DNA from: a virus
Reading direction: 5' to 3' (one strand)
IMG/VR virus record: IMGVR_UViG_3300032050_012133
Span: 1-34,559 of that record
DNA: 34,559 nucleotides
How positions within the stretch are numbered: position 1 is the stretch's first letter; the number at the start of each line of letters is the position of its first letter. Under the pieces are notes generated by a model, which saw only the letters and a program-made list of their open reading frames with translations, had not been told where the DNA came from and ran no database searches. This document shows positions 8,575-17,655 of the stretch, piece by piece. Both the position numbers and the translations under genes were made by a program.

Positions 8575-9170
8575 GAATAGCCATTGATGTAAATGGAGTA
8601 TTAAGAAATACTATTAGTAAATTAGAAGGAGTCTATAAAAAATATATGATTGATAAAGTCGATGGTATAGATTCTGAGTATGATTTTACATATGAGATTG
8701 TGTCGCCGGTTGTTAGCGAGAACTATTTAGATCATTTTAAATTTAAAGATGAAACAGACTTAAATACTTTTCTATATGAAGAGTTTTCTATGGAGATATT
8801 TGGACATGCTGGATCTACGGAAACTATGACATTTAATGATTTAAATGATTTTTATCTTGATTTTAGGAATAAACACGATATAATTATCGTATCAAATGAA
8901 ATTGCTAAATCAAAACCGGCCACATTATTTTTTTTATCTAAATTTGGGTGTCAAATAGAAACAATAAAATTTTATTCAGATATAACATTAGAGTCAATGT
9001 GGAATAGTATCGATTTATTAGTTACTGCTTCTCCTAAAATAATACTAAACGCACCTAAAGATAAAATTATAATTAAATATGCTACACCTTATAATGATAA
9101 GGTTGACTGTGAGTTGACAATTTCATCTATAAAAGAATTAACACAAATAATCGAAAAAAAATATGTTTAA
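8571..9170 (+). CDS. HAD-like protein with degenerate motif I
   Basis: This 199-residue protein begins MRIAIDVNGVLRNT, which matches motif I of the haloacid-dehalogenase superfamily (DxDGVL) except that the second Asp is Asn (N8). Motif II is plausible at IIIVSNE (104-110, Ser108), and a Lys-containing SKP follows (114-116), like the spacing in small phage 5'-nucleotidase-like HAD proteins. Loss of the second Asp usually lowers or abolishes phosphatase turnover, so it may be a binding protein or an unusual hydrolase. It overlaps both neighbours by a few bases (4 and 8 nt). Fold call is moderate; activity is unproven. Confidence 0.5.
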   Translation: MRIAIDVNGVLRNTISKLEGVYKKYMIDKVDGIDSEYDFTYEIVSPVVSENYLDHFKFKDETDLNTFLYEEFSMEIFGHAGSTETMTFNDLNDFYLDFRNKHDIIIVSNEIAKSKPATLFFLSKFGCQIETIKFYSDITLESMWNSIDLLVTASPKIILNAPKDKIIIKYATPYNDKVDCELTISSIKELTQIIEKKYV

Positions 9171-9441
9171 AGTTTTAAATGAATTTTATTATTTAGATTT
9201 GGATGCAATTGAAGAATACATCCAAATTAAAGACCCAACATCAAATATGCCATTATCTGGGACCCCAGGCGAGACACATTTGAATGTTATAAAATATGAG
9301 ACAGTAAAAATGATGTTAGAGGTGGTAATGTCACCGGGCGAAGATGCTGACGAAACATTAGGGGTTAAATCACAACTTTCTATGCCGTTTAAACTTGCTT
9401 TTAATACCCTACTTAACAAAAAACTAATAAAATCTTATTAA
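9163..9441 (+). CDS. Small conserved-looking phage protein, unknown function
   Basis: This 92-residue acidic protein has no family I recognise. It has a hydrophobic N-terminal strand/helix (FKVLNEFYYLDLDAIEEYI), a Gly/Pro turn (SGTPGETH) and a C-terminal helix ending in LLNKKLIKSY. It starts 8 nt inside the preceding HAD-like gene and ends 6 nt before a glycosyltransferase gene, so it belongs to the same transcript. No signal peptide or membrane segment is seen. Its density in the operon and sensible codon use make it a real gene; the function is unknown. Confidence 0.6.
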   Translation: MFKVLNEFYYLDLDAIEEYIQIKDPTSNMPLSGTPGETHLNVIKYETVKMMLEVVMSPGEDADETLGVKSQLSMPFKLAFNTLLNKKLIKSY

Positions 9442-9447
9442 ATCCTT

Positions 9448-10509
9448 ATGGAAAATATAAATATAGATAATTTAAAAAAATCACTTGAGAATTTAGAAAC
9501 ACGACATAGTAAAGTTTATTTCTTTGTTCAAGATACAAAAGGGAATCCAAAAGCCTCTGTAAGATACAGTTACCAACTAGCGATGGGATTAAAAAATAAC
9601 GGGTTTAATCCTGTGATTTTAACTGAGACTAACGACTACATTGGAGTTGGTGGCTGGTTAGGTCTTGAATATATGGAATTGCCGCATACTGCTGTTGATG
9701 GTCAAAATTTAGTAATATCGCCAGACGACTTTATAGTTATCCCGGAGATCTTCGGATTTGTCATGGAACAAATTAAGGATTTACCTTGTGGTAAAATTGT
9801 CCTTTGCCAAGCATATGATCATATGCTTGAAACATTAAATCCTGGGTTTAGTTGGCTAAATTATGGGTTTTATAAGTGTATTACAACATCTGAATTTCAA
9901 AAAGAGTACATTTCATCAGTTATGAGGAATGTTTCGACTGATGTTCTCACTCCATATATTAGTGAATGTTTTGTTAAAACAGATTTAACACAAAAACCGA
10001 TTATTGCTGTACATTCTAGAGAGCAAAGAAAAGCCCTTAATTTTATAAAAACTTTTTATCTAAAATACCCACAGTATAGATGGATAACATTTAGAGATAT
10101 GAGGGGCCTTTACGAGACAGAGTTTGCTTCACAGTTAAAAGAATGCTTCCTTAGCGTTTGGATTGATGATACTAGTGGTTTTGGAACATTTCCTTTGGAA
10201 TCTATGGCTTGTGGTGTACCATGTATTGGTAAAGTACCAAATTTATTCCCGCATTGGATGAATGAGAGTAATGGGCTTTGGATTGGGGAAGAAAATAAAA
10301 TAGTTGATTACACAGCAGATTTTATCTCAAATTGGATTGAGGATAATATAATCCCAGAATTATATGAATCTATGGATGAAACTATTAGTAAGCATCTAAG
10401 CACAAAAGAGGCCTTCGAAGATAATGCTTCCAAACTATTTCAAAATTATTTCTCAGTTAGATATGAAGCCTTTGAAGATCAATTAAAAAAATTAAATAAC
10501 GAAGAATAA
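9448..10509 (+). CDS. GT-B glycosyltransferase (group 1/GT4-like)
   Basis: This 353-residue protein has the two-domain GT-B layout. The N-terminal half contains the acceptor-side pattern GNPKASVRYSYQLAMGLKNNGF (32-53). The C-terminal half contains SVWIDDTSGFG followed by TFPLESMACGVPCIG (247-261), the donor nucleotide-binding motif with the conserved Glu (E251) and G-x-P. It probably transfers a sugar from a nucleotide-sugar donor in the cytoplasm; neither donor nor acceptor can be read. It is followed after 2 nt by a GT-A glycosyltransferase, and the pair stands immediately before the late sigma and baseplate genes. Confidence 0.75.
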   Translation: MENINIDNLKKSLENLETRHSKVYFFVQDTKGNPKASVRYSYQLAMGLKNNGFNPVILTETNDYIGVGGWLGLEYMELPHTAVDGQNLVISPDDFIVIPEIFGFVMEQIKDLPCGKIVLCQAYDHMLETLNPGFSWLNYGFYKCITTSEFQKEYISSVMRNVSTDVLTPYISECFVKTDLTQKPIIAVHSREQRKALNFIKTFYLKYPQYRWITFRDMRGLYETEFASQLKECFLSVWIDDTSGFGTFPLESMACGVPCIGKVPNLFPHWMNESNGLWIGEENKIVDYTADFISNWIEDNIIPELYESMDETISKHLSTKEAFEDNASKLFQNYFSVRYEAFEDQLKKLNNEE

Positions 10510-10511
10510 CT

Positions 10512-11315
10512 ATGGAAAATAAATTTAATGTATCGGTTATACTACCCATAAAAACTGCTACAGCAAAAGATTTTGATGAATACTTTAGTAAAGCGATCAA
10601 TTCTTTAATTGATCAAAATTGTAAAATTAATGAACTAGTAATTGTTCACACAACTGAGGAACTACTAACTAATAAATTAAATAGCTTTGATTTTAAAGAT
10701 ATTAACGTAGTCAAATTAGCCTGGGATAATGAGCCTAGTTTTACAAAACAAGTTAATCACGGAATATTAAATTGTAATTCTGAATGGGTGTCTATATTAG
10801 AATTTGATGACGAATATTCTAAAATTTGGTTTAAGAATGCAAAAAAATATTCAGAGATTTACCCTGAGGTCTCGGCATTTTTACCAATAGTCGTTGATAT
10901 CGATGATAAAGGTGTATTTGCCGGTTTTACTAATGAAGCAACTTTTGCTGTAAATATTTCACAGGAAATCGGATATTTAACAAATGACACATTGATGTCA
11001 TACCAAAATTTCCAAACTTCAGGTATGGTGTTCAAAAAATCATTAATATCAGACTTTGGTGGGTTTAAAGATAATATTAAGCTAACATTTGTTTATGAAT
11101 TTTTACTAAGGTTAACATATAACTCAGTAAGTATTATGACAATACCAAAATTAGGCTATAAACATATTAACCTTAGAGAAGGATCTATATTTTGGAATTA
11201 TAAATTTGGGAATAACCCATTATCTGAAAACGAGGTTAAGTTTTGGATTGAATCCGCGAAAAAAGAACATTTTTTTGTTGATGATAGACAAATTAAATAT
11301 GAACCGGAAATTTAA
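10512..11315 (+). CDS. GT-A glycosyltransferase (GT2-like)
   Basis: This 267-residue protein begins with the family 2 pattern VSVILPIKT (7-15) and continues with AINSLIDQN and ELVIVHTTEE, as in GT2 nucleotide-sugar transferases. EFDDEY (97-102) is the likely metal- and nucleotide-binding DxD-like motif. No membrane segment is present, so it is a soluble enzyme. It sits 2 nt after the GT-B gene and shares one base (TAATG) with the late sigma gene. The pair could act in sequence on the same glycan or on a virion or DNA component; this is inference. Confidence 0.75.
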   Translation: MENKFNVSVILPIKTATAKDFDEYFSKAINSLIDQNCKINELVIVHTTEELLTNKLNSFDFKDINVVKLAWDNEPSFTKQVNHGILNCNSEWVSILEFDDEYSKIWFKNAKKYSEIYPEVSAFLPIVVDIDDKGVFAGFTNEATFAVNISQEIGYLTNDTLMSYQNFQTSGMVFKKSLISDFGGFKDNIKLTFVYEFLLRLTYNSVSIMTIPKLGYKHINLREGSIFWNYKFGNNPLSENEVKFWIESAKKEHFFVDDRQIKYEPEI

Positions 11316-12070
11316 TGATACAAGATCAAAGTGGAGATAATACGCAAATCTTTGTCGAGATTAAACGAAAAAGCCGTAGATCTAAAACAGCAAATTATTT
11401 TGATGTTGCAGAGGAGCGTGCTGTTAAGTTATTTTTACTTGAAGACTCTTGGGAAGAAAAGAATAAAATATATAACCAATATTTAAGAAAGCCGTTAGAT
11501 AAGATGATATCGTCAATTATTAGACGATATAAACTATATCGCAAAGATATGGATTTTAAAGAAATCCACTCTGACACGCATTCTTTTTTAATGACCAAGA
11601 TCGAAAAATTTGATCCAACGATAGATAAAAAAGCATATTCTTATTTTGGCACTATATGCAAAAACTATTTGATGGGTCAAATTATTAAAGACCAAAAAGA
11701 AACTAATCGCAAAATTTCTTACGAGGATATATCTTCTTCATTAGAAGATGATATGCGATTTTCATATATGATGGATGATGAACACTTGGATTCATCATCC
11801 ATCATAAGTCTTTTAACTGAAGAGCTTAAATCGTTTATTGAGCTAGAAAATCTTAATGACAACGAAAAAAAATTGGGATTTGCATTAATTGATTTATTTG
11901 AAAATTATAATACAATATTTATAGGTGCAAACAATAATAAATTCAATAAAAATATTGTTCTTTTATCGTTGAGAGAAATGACAAACCTTACGACTAAGGA
12001 GATTAGAATCTCAATGAGGAAATATAAGAAACTTTATGGGGCAATAATTAATTTGATTTTAAAAGAGTAA
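11315..12070 (+). CDS. 55: Late-transcription sigma factor (T4 gp55-like)
   Basis: This 251-residue protein contains a sigma region 2-like segment at about 95-139: KIEKFDPTIDKKAYSYFGTI then CKNYLMGQIIKDQKETNRKI and SYED. The family pattern is a KFDP start, an AYSYF/AFSYF core and a following Lys-rich helix. The C-terminal end (LREMTNLTTKEIRISMRKYK) looks like a helix-turn-helix or tail segment. In T4, gp55 joins host RNA polymerase and recognises late promoters, helped by gp33 and the sliding clamp. Its placement just before the baseplate and tail genes fits that role. It is longer than T4 gp55 (185 residues), with extra sequence on both sides of region 2. Confidence 0.75.
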   Translation: MIQDQSGDNTQIFVEIKRKSRRSKTANYFDVAEERAVKLFLLEDSWEEKNKIYNQYLRKPLDKMISSIIRRYKLYRKDMDFKEIHSDTHSFLMTKIEKFDPTIDKKAYSYFGTICKNYLMGQIIKDQKETNRKISYEDISSSLEDDMRFSYMMDDEHLDSSSIISLLTEELKSFIELENLNDNEKKLGFALIDLFENYNTIFIGANNNKFNKNIVLLSLREMTNLTTKEIRISMRKYKKLYGAIINLILKE

Positions 12071-12084
12071 AATATTTATTTATT

Positions 12085-12456
12085 ATGAGCAGACCTAAAA
12101 AGAAAGAAATAAACTTTTCAAAAGAATCGGTAGTTAGTATATTACAAGAAATATACAACGAATTAGTCGAACAAAGAAATACCGCAATAAGGATCCAAAA
12201 TAAGATGCTTGCAATGATGAGAGATCCTGAAGATATGCAGTTAATTGGGCCTATAATCAAAGAGCAGCAAAAAATAATTAATGATTGCGTAGAAAAGAAA
12301 CTTAGCCTGGCCAAAATACAATCATCAATTTGGGAAAAAAATAAAGAAAGTGTCGATAACTTTATGATTACGGATTTAGATGATAACGTGATAGAGTCTT
12401 TAATTAATAAAGATATTAATTCTGCCAGTGAAAAATACAAAGTTTCTAAAAAATGA
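12085..12456 (+). CDS. Small helical protein of unknown function
   Basis: This 123-residue protein is predicted to be almost wholly helical and charged, starting MSRPKKKEINFSKESVV and containing EIYNELVEQRNTAIRIQNKM, which suggests coiled coil. I do not recognise a family. It is 14 nt downstream of the late sigma gene, with an A/T motif TATTTATT (12073-12080) before its start, and overlaps the next structural gene by 4 nt. By size and location it could be a T4 gp33-like coactivator or a tail chaperone, but no sequence motif supports either. Confidence 0.6.
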   Translation: MSRPKKKEINFSKESVVSILQEIYNELVEQRNTAIRIQNKMLAMMRDPEDMQLIGPIIKEQQKIINDCVEKKLSLAKIQSSIWEKNKESVDNFMITDLDDNVIESLINKDINSASEKYKVSKK

Positions 12457-14357
12457 GTGTTGACCTAACTAAATCTTATCAAGATATTGGGTCAACGATA
12501 AAAGCATTTCAAACATACGTTGAAACCCTAGACAACTCTTCAAAGCTAAAAGAAGAGGCTAAAGATAATTTATCTCAAAATATAATTAATACCACAACAA
12601 CAGCAGATAAATTAAAGACCCAGAATAAAAGATACCAAAGGCAGGAAAAAACTCAGCTAGATGAGTTAATAGAAATATTTGGATTCAACGCGGGTAGCGG
12701 GTTATCCTCTATCAAATATTTAAAAACAAAATTTATACAAGCAGCTTTAAATGCGGAACCTAAGCTATTTGAAATTTTAACAGAAGAGTCAATAAAAGCA
12801 TTAGGATGTTCTATTGAACAAACATACGCACCAAATTTACAGGGAATTTACATTGATATTCGAAGCATTGACTTAAATAGATTGCTACAAAATAGTCCAG
12901 AATCCACAATAGGCCAATTGTCATATGAAACAAATGATCCCGTTTCGTCACAAATACCATATAGTATGAATCGGCAGATTTGGTCTCTTATACAATCAAT
13001 AGGTAATCCTGTATCAATATATGGAGCATCTAAAGAAAAATTATTTGATGTTAGCTACGTAACTCAAGACAACAATGGTACACCAGGTGATTTTCTGAAA
13101 ATAGAATTATTTTCATTACAAAATAATATTAACAGTGTTAGTAATTTTATTGTTGATTATTATAAATCAATAAAATTATTAGACACTAATAACTTTTTTC
13201 AAAATTTACTTGATGTGATGCTTGGGTCAGTTTCATTTACGGCTGAAATTGGATTTAGTGAACTAAAAGAAAAACGTAAATTTAATATTATATTACAACG
13301 TATTTTAGGCCTTTGTTTTGATAGTACTAGAGAAATTGATGTAACCGGAAACTCAAAAATTTCAGAGTTAGACGGTGTTGATACTTCATTTTTTGAGCTA
13401 ACAGACATCGATCTAAGAAATATCGAATTAGAAATTGATAATATACAGAATGGTGTAATCGAATTTGAAGATTGTGACAACGTTAAATTACCACTAAATA
13501 ATGCACAAATACTATCTGAACTAATTAAGTTTAATAGTGGCAGCACAATAAATTATTATGAAGAGGTCGCGGATAATCTAACAAACATTATTATTAATAA
13601 TAATGAATGGAAAATTTTGATACCGTCAAAAGTTAATTTAGATATCTCATTAAATTTAAGTTTTGTAAAAAATTTACCAAAAGCATTATTATTTGCATTA
13701 TTGTCCCCAAAAGTGTTGTTGCCTTTATTGATAATGTCTAGGGCTACGGCTCAAAAAATTGGTAATTTTACCAATTATAGTGAATTCATTAACGTATATA
13801 ATAAGTATTTGACAAATATTATGTCAAAAGTTGGTAGTTTATTTATTGAAGAACTATTCCTTATAATAAAGAAAGACATTTTTGTTTTAGTCTCTAGGAT
13901 AAAAAATGACCTTTATAGCGATAAAAAATTTAAAAAATATGCTATCGTTTTAAAATTAGCTGAGGCTATTATTATTCTAGCAAAGGCTGGTGTTGATTGG
14001 AGAAAATGTAAAAGTGTGGTAGACGAGATGGTAAGATTGCTACAACTAGTAAATGTCGGTAACGATAATAGAATACCTAGCTATTTGCTAGCGTTTTCTT
14101 CTATGTTAGACGGCTACTCAACAACAAGGGCTAAAATAAATGTTTTAGAAGAACTTCAAAAATTGGGAATTCCGACAAATCCTATGCCAGATGGAAGCCC
14201 AAATCTAATGAATCAATTCATATCATCTATGATAGATGGTATAGCTAAGGAGCAATATGAAAATGGCAAAGTGCAAGTATTTGTCCCCCCATTAGTGGTA
14301 AACCCAGCAACATTAACAACAATACCTCAAGGGAGCGTTTTTGGTAAATGGTTTTAA
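12453..14357 (+). CDS. Large putative tail/baseplate protein, unknown
   Basis: This 634-residue protein matches no family I can name. Residues 1-75 are polar and helical (possible coiled coil). The middle is mixed alpha/beta. A strongly hydrophobic stretch KALLFALLSPKVLLPLLIM lies in the C-terminal third and could be a buried helix or membrane segment. The C-terminus VFVPPLVVNPATLTTIPQGS is Pro/Val rich. It precedes the gp5-like baseplate gene and is separated from it only by a 68-residue gene, so a baseplate or tail-associated virion role is likely from context. Translation is coupled to the upstream gene by ATGA. Confidence 0.55.
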   Translation: MSVDLTKSYQDIGSTIKAFQTYVETLDNSSKLKEEAKDNLSQNIINTTTTADKLKTQNKRYQRQEKTQLDELIEIFGFNAGSGLSSIKYLKTKFIQAALNAEPKLFEILTEESIKALGCSIEQTYAPNLQGIYIDIRSIDLNRLLQNSPESTIGQLSYETNDPVSSQIPYSMNRQIWSLIQSIGNPVSIYGASKEKLFDVSYVTQDNNGTPGDFLKIELFSLQNNINSVSNFIVDYYKSIKLLDTNNFFQNLLDVMLGSVSFTAEIGFSELKEKRKFNIILQRILGLCFDSTREIDVTGNSKISELDGVDTSFFELTDIDLRNIELEIDNIQNGVIEFEDCDNVKLPLNNAQILSELIKFNSGSTINYYEEVADNLTNIIINNNEWKILIPSKVNLDISLNLSFVKNLPKALLFALLSPKVLLPLLIMSRATAQKIGNFTNYSEFINVYNKYLTNIMSKVGSLFIEELFLIIKKDIFVLVSRIKNDLYSDKKFKKYAIVLKLAEAIIILAKAGVDWRKCKSVVDEMVRLLQLVNVGNDNRIPSYLLAFSSMLDGYSTTRAKINVLEELQKLGIPTNPMPDGSPNLMNQFISSMIDGIAKEQYENGKVQVFVPPLVVNPATLTTIPQGSVFGKWF

Positions 14358-14358
14358 T

Positions 14359-14565
14359 ATGAATGAAAGAGATAAAGTTGTAGAAATAATTAAGAGTTTA
14401 AAGGACTCATCAAACAACGATTTAAAATTTGCATTAAATATACTTAGTAAAGATTTTGACGATATAAAATCAAAATTAATAAATTTGACTAAGGATTTAG
14501 ATAATGTAGAAAAATTGTATAATAGAGTTCTGTCTGAATACGATAAACGAAATCCGATTAAGTAA
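14359..14565 (+). CDS. Small coiled-coil protein
   Basis: This 68-residue protein is all helix (DRVV-like heptads: IIKSLKDSS, LNILSKDFDDIKSKLINLTK, LDNVEKLYNRVLSEY). I chose ATG 14359, one base after the preceding stop, over the in-frame TTG at 14341, which would overlap that gene by 17 nt. Its stop shares a base with the start of the gp5-like gene. The size and position between two structural genes suggest a small assembly factor or baseplate linker. No family recognised. Confidence 0.6.
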   Translation: MNERDKVVEIIKSLKDSSNNDLKFALNILSKDFDDIKSKLINLTKDLDNVEKLYNRVLSEYDKRNPIK

Positions 14566-16130
14566 TGGCTGAAAATATAAATAATATTAGGATACTAAAC
14601 ATAGGAACGGTAATTGATACTGAAGATCCAAAGATGGCGAATAGAGTTCGCGTATCTTTTGATTTAGAGTCCAATATCGCGTTATTAAATTCAATACCGG
14701 ATACTAGTAAAGGTAAGAGGACAAAGAATGCTGCTAATACAGATCTCCAACCTGAATTTAAGTGGACTGAGATTGATCCTTTTTGTGTTTTACCTTTATT
14801 ACCAATATTCATTAATGTTTTACCTAAGCTAAATGAATCGGTTCAAATTATATATCCGATAACATCTGTAAGCCCAAGAAATTCTACGCATAATGAACAA
14901 TATTATGTGCCAGGGCCATTCTCGTCTCCATTAACAATATCATATGAGAATAATAATTCACAAAGAGGGTTTGCCAGTAAAATAAATATCAAAAATGCTG
15001 TAGATATTAAGAATCCGGTAAACAATGAATATAATGTATCTGCTGATCTACTGAAAGGCGTATTTATTGAACCATCGGATATTGGTATTCAAAGTAGGGG
15101 TACTACAGATCTTGTTTTAAAACAAAATGATGTATTACTAAGGGCGGGTAAAAGCAAAGAGATCCCAGACGATAAATCTAAATTTGTTACAGCAAATTTG
15201 AATAGAAGCTTTATTCAGTTATCAAATTTTAATAGTACTGAAAGTTTAGGCCCTGAGGTAACAAAGAATTCTGTTGATATTGTAGATGAAAATGTAAAAT
15301 TATTGATAGAATGGAACATAATAAATCCTGAAAATACCCAAAATGTTTTTACGATTGAAGTTTATCTTTATAAGATAGCATATAATAACAAATATAGCTG
15401 TAAATTATTTTCGGTCGATACCGAAGTTTCAGAAAGTGATAAATCACTAATTCAGAAATATTCATTTGCATCAATTAGCCAGGCTAATGCTGAAAACATT
15501 ATTAATGGGATAATAAAAGGATGTAATGATGGAACTATTAGTGCCCCTAACTACCCTAAATTAGATATATATTATTTCCCATTTTATTACAGGCCATCAA
15601 AATCAATATTAAAGATATTTAACTCACAAGCACCAAGCCCAGAATACACAAACGTAATTTCATTCTTTAATCAGATAAAAATTTTGAACCAAAATGGGGG
15701 TTACGGGTTAGTATCTGCGAAAGATGTTGCAGGAGTACAATTAAAAGTAGTTAAAACGGTAGAGAATGAATATATTATAAGTAATGCACCGGTAACATAT
15801 AATATTCAAGGGGCTGATAAATTTATATTTATATCACATATAAATTCAGGTAAATATCAAATAAATTGGGATGACCCAAATGCTTTATATGGCATAGAGC
15901 AATCCTACATTATTAATAATATATTACCGAAAACAAGTCCTACTGTTCGTGGTGATGAATTAATTAGTTTCTTGAATTATTTAACAAGATTCTTAATTTC
16001 TCACGTGCATTCCTTCCCTGGAATACCCCCAGTACCAACAGGAACTGACGGATCTACAGTATCAGAATTACTTGCCAGACTTACAGATGCAGATAATACG
16101 ATTTTAAATCAAAATATTAGGATTAATTGA
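14565..16130 (+). CDS. 5: Baseplate hub/spike protein, gp5-like OB-fold
   Basis: This 521-residue protein starts with the OB-fold pattern of gp5/VgrG-type baseplate proteins: IGTVIDTEDPKMANRVRVSF (13-32), then INVLPKLNESVQIIYP (82-97), a tight turn and QYYVPGPF. A second marker is DIGIQSRGTTDLVLKQNDVL, which resembles the repeated beta segment in T4-like baseplate hubs. Near the C-terminus is SHVHSFPGIPPVPTG, then helix. No lysozyme domain (as in T4 gp5) is visible, so cell-wall cutting must be supplied elsewhere. It is in the tail gene block after the late sigma gene. Exact equivalence to T4 gp5 is a fold-level inference. Confidence 0.65.
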   Translation: MAENINNIRILNIGTVIDTEDPKMANRVRVSFDLESNIALLNSIPDTSKGKRTKNAANTDLQPEFKWTEIDPFCVLPLLPIFINVLPKLNESVQIIYPITSVSPRNSTHNEQYYVPGPFSSPLTISYENNNSQRGFASKINIKNAVDIKNPVNNEYNVSADLLKGVFIEPSDIGIQSRGTTDLVLKQNDVLLRAGKSKEIPDDKSKFVTANLNRSFIQLSNFNSTESLGPEVTKNSVDIVDENVKLLIEWNIINPENTQNVFTIEVYLYKIAYNNKYSCKLFSVDTEVSESDKSLIQKYSFASISQANAENIINGIIKGCNDGTISAPNYPKLDIYYFPFYYRPSKSILKIFNSQAPSPEYTNVISFFNQIKILNQNGGYGLVSAKDVAGVQLKVVKTVENEYIISNAPVTYNIQGADKFIFISHINSGKYQINWDDPNALYGIEQSYIINNILPKTSPTVRGDELISFLNYLTRFLISHVHSFPGIPPVPTGTDGSTVSELLARLTDADNTILNQNIRIN

Positions 16131-16152
16131 TATTTATATGTAAAAACATATA

Positions 16153-17652
16153 ATGTCGATACATAGGTCGTATTTTAACAAAAACAATACTATAGCGTAT
16201 AACTCGTATGCAAATACAGGTAGAAATCCTGTAACAGACATTTTTTTCGGGTCAGATACTACATCAGTCTCATTAAATGGTTTTAGCCGGTTTTTATTCA
16301 ATATTGACCTATCACAATTAATAGATAAGGTTAATAGCAACGTAATTAACATTACGTGCACTTCAGGTATTACTCATACTCTTACTATGACTAATACGAT
16401 CAGATTTAATGACGATCTGTTAAATACATTTAATTCGGACTCTAGGAAACGGGCTAGCTCATTTGATCTTATTTTATTTAGAATCCCTAGATATTCTGGT
16501 GCTACCGGTGACACGCAAATATGGGATGAGGGGGTAGGTTATGATTTTACAAATAATATAAAAACAACAGACACAGCCGGAGCTTTATTCTACACCCAAC
16601 CATTTACTGATAATACATACTCAACGAGACCGTCAAACTGGTATGAAAATATAAATATGAGTGGATGGTCAGTTCCTGGACTATATTCTAATAGAAACAA
16701 CTCAACATTGGTCAATTATAACGATTTAATTATAATTGATATTCAACATTTTGAAAGAGGTGATGAAGATATCAATTTTGATATGACATCAGAAATTAAC
16801 GGAATTCTAGATGGGACAATAACTAATGTTACAGGATGGGGCATTGCTTATAGGCCTGAGTTTGAATTGATAACTGGATTAACATCAAACTACAGCGTTT
16901 CTTTTTTTACTAGACACACTCAAACTTTTTACGAGCCATATTTGCTAACAACATACGATGATCTAATTCAAGACGATAGAAATTTGTTTGTAGAATTTAC
17001 TCAAAACAAACTATATATGTTAGCTTATGTTGACGGTGATCTTGTTAGCCTAGATACTAACCCTACTGTGGATGTATTAGATCCTTCAGGAGACCCTATT
17101 CCTGGCTACACGGGTCTAACTACATGTCAAAGGACTAAAGGTGTATATGAGGTCGTTATACCAGCTTTAAGCGGATATTCAACACCTTGTGAATTTACGG
17201 ATGTGTGGAAAAACATATCGTATAATTCAATTAGCCTACCAAATATAGAAAACAATTTTACATTATACTCTTACAGTAAAAAAATCAATATAGGCCCAGA
17301 TTCAAAAGAGCCTCAGATCTATGGATTCGATTATTATGGCATAAATCAAGACGAGAAAATCTTAAATACTGAAATACGTAAAGTTGGTGTGTTACTAAAG
17401 AAAGCTTACACATCACACAACTTATTGCAGAACGTAAATGCTCAATATAGAGTCTACGTTAGAGAGGGTACAACAGAAGTTCAAATCCAGGATTGGACAA
17501 GAATAAATAAAACTGCAAATGAATATTATTTTATTTTTGATACTAGAGATAAAATTCCTAATGAATATTTTATCGACATAAAAGTGAATACTAGTGGAGA
17601 AACTAATATTTATAAAAGAACTTTAAAATTCCAAATTGTTAATAAAAAATAA
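16153..17652 (+). CDS. Virion structural protein, putative tail/baseplate fibre (DNRLRE-like)
   Basis: This 499-residue, beta-rich protein has a long N-terminal domain in which a segment near residue 250 (SVSFFTRHTQTFYEPYLLTT, then YDD) resembles the end of DNRLRE/jelly-roll domains found in secreted and tail-fibre proteins. The second half has Ig-like strands (VDVLDPSGDPIPGYTG and TSGETNIYKRTLKFQIV). The shape suggests a fibre, spike or adhesin attached to the baseplate. It follows the gp5-like gene by 22 nt, and TATTTATA stands 14 nt before its start. Family match is moderate; receptor specificity is not predictable. Confidence 0.55.
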   Translation: MSIHRSYFNKNNTIAYNSYANTGRNPVTDIFFGSDTTSVSLNGFSRFLFNIDLSQLIDKVNSNVINITCTSGITHTLTMTNTIRFNDDLLNTFNSDSRKRASSFDLILFRIPRYSGATGDTQIWDEGVGYDFTNNIKTTDTAGALFYTQPFTDNTYSTRPSNWYENINMSGWSVPGLYSNRNNSTLVNYNDLIIIDIQHFERGDEDINFDMTSEINGILDGTITNVTGWGIAYRPEFELITGLTSNYSVSFFTRHTQTFYEPYLLTTYDDLIQDDRNLFVEFTQNKLYMLAYVDGDLVSLDTNPTVDVLDPSGDPIPGYTGLTTCQRTKGVYEVVIPALSGYSTPCEFTDVWKNISYNSISLPNIENNFTLYSYSKKINIGPDSKEPQIYGFDYYGINQDEKILNTEIRKVGVLLKKAYTSHNLLQNVNAQYRVYVREGTTEVQIQDWTRINKTANEYYFIFDTRDKIPNEYFIDIKVNTSGETNIYKRTLKFQIVNKK

Positions 17653-17655
17653 ATT

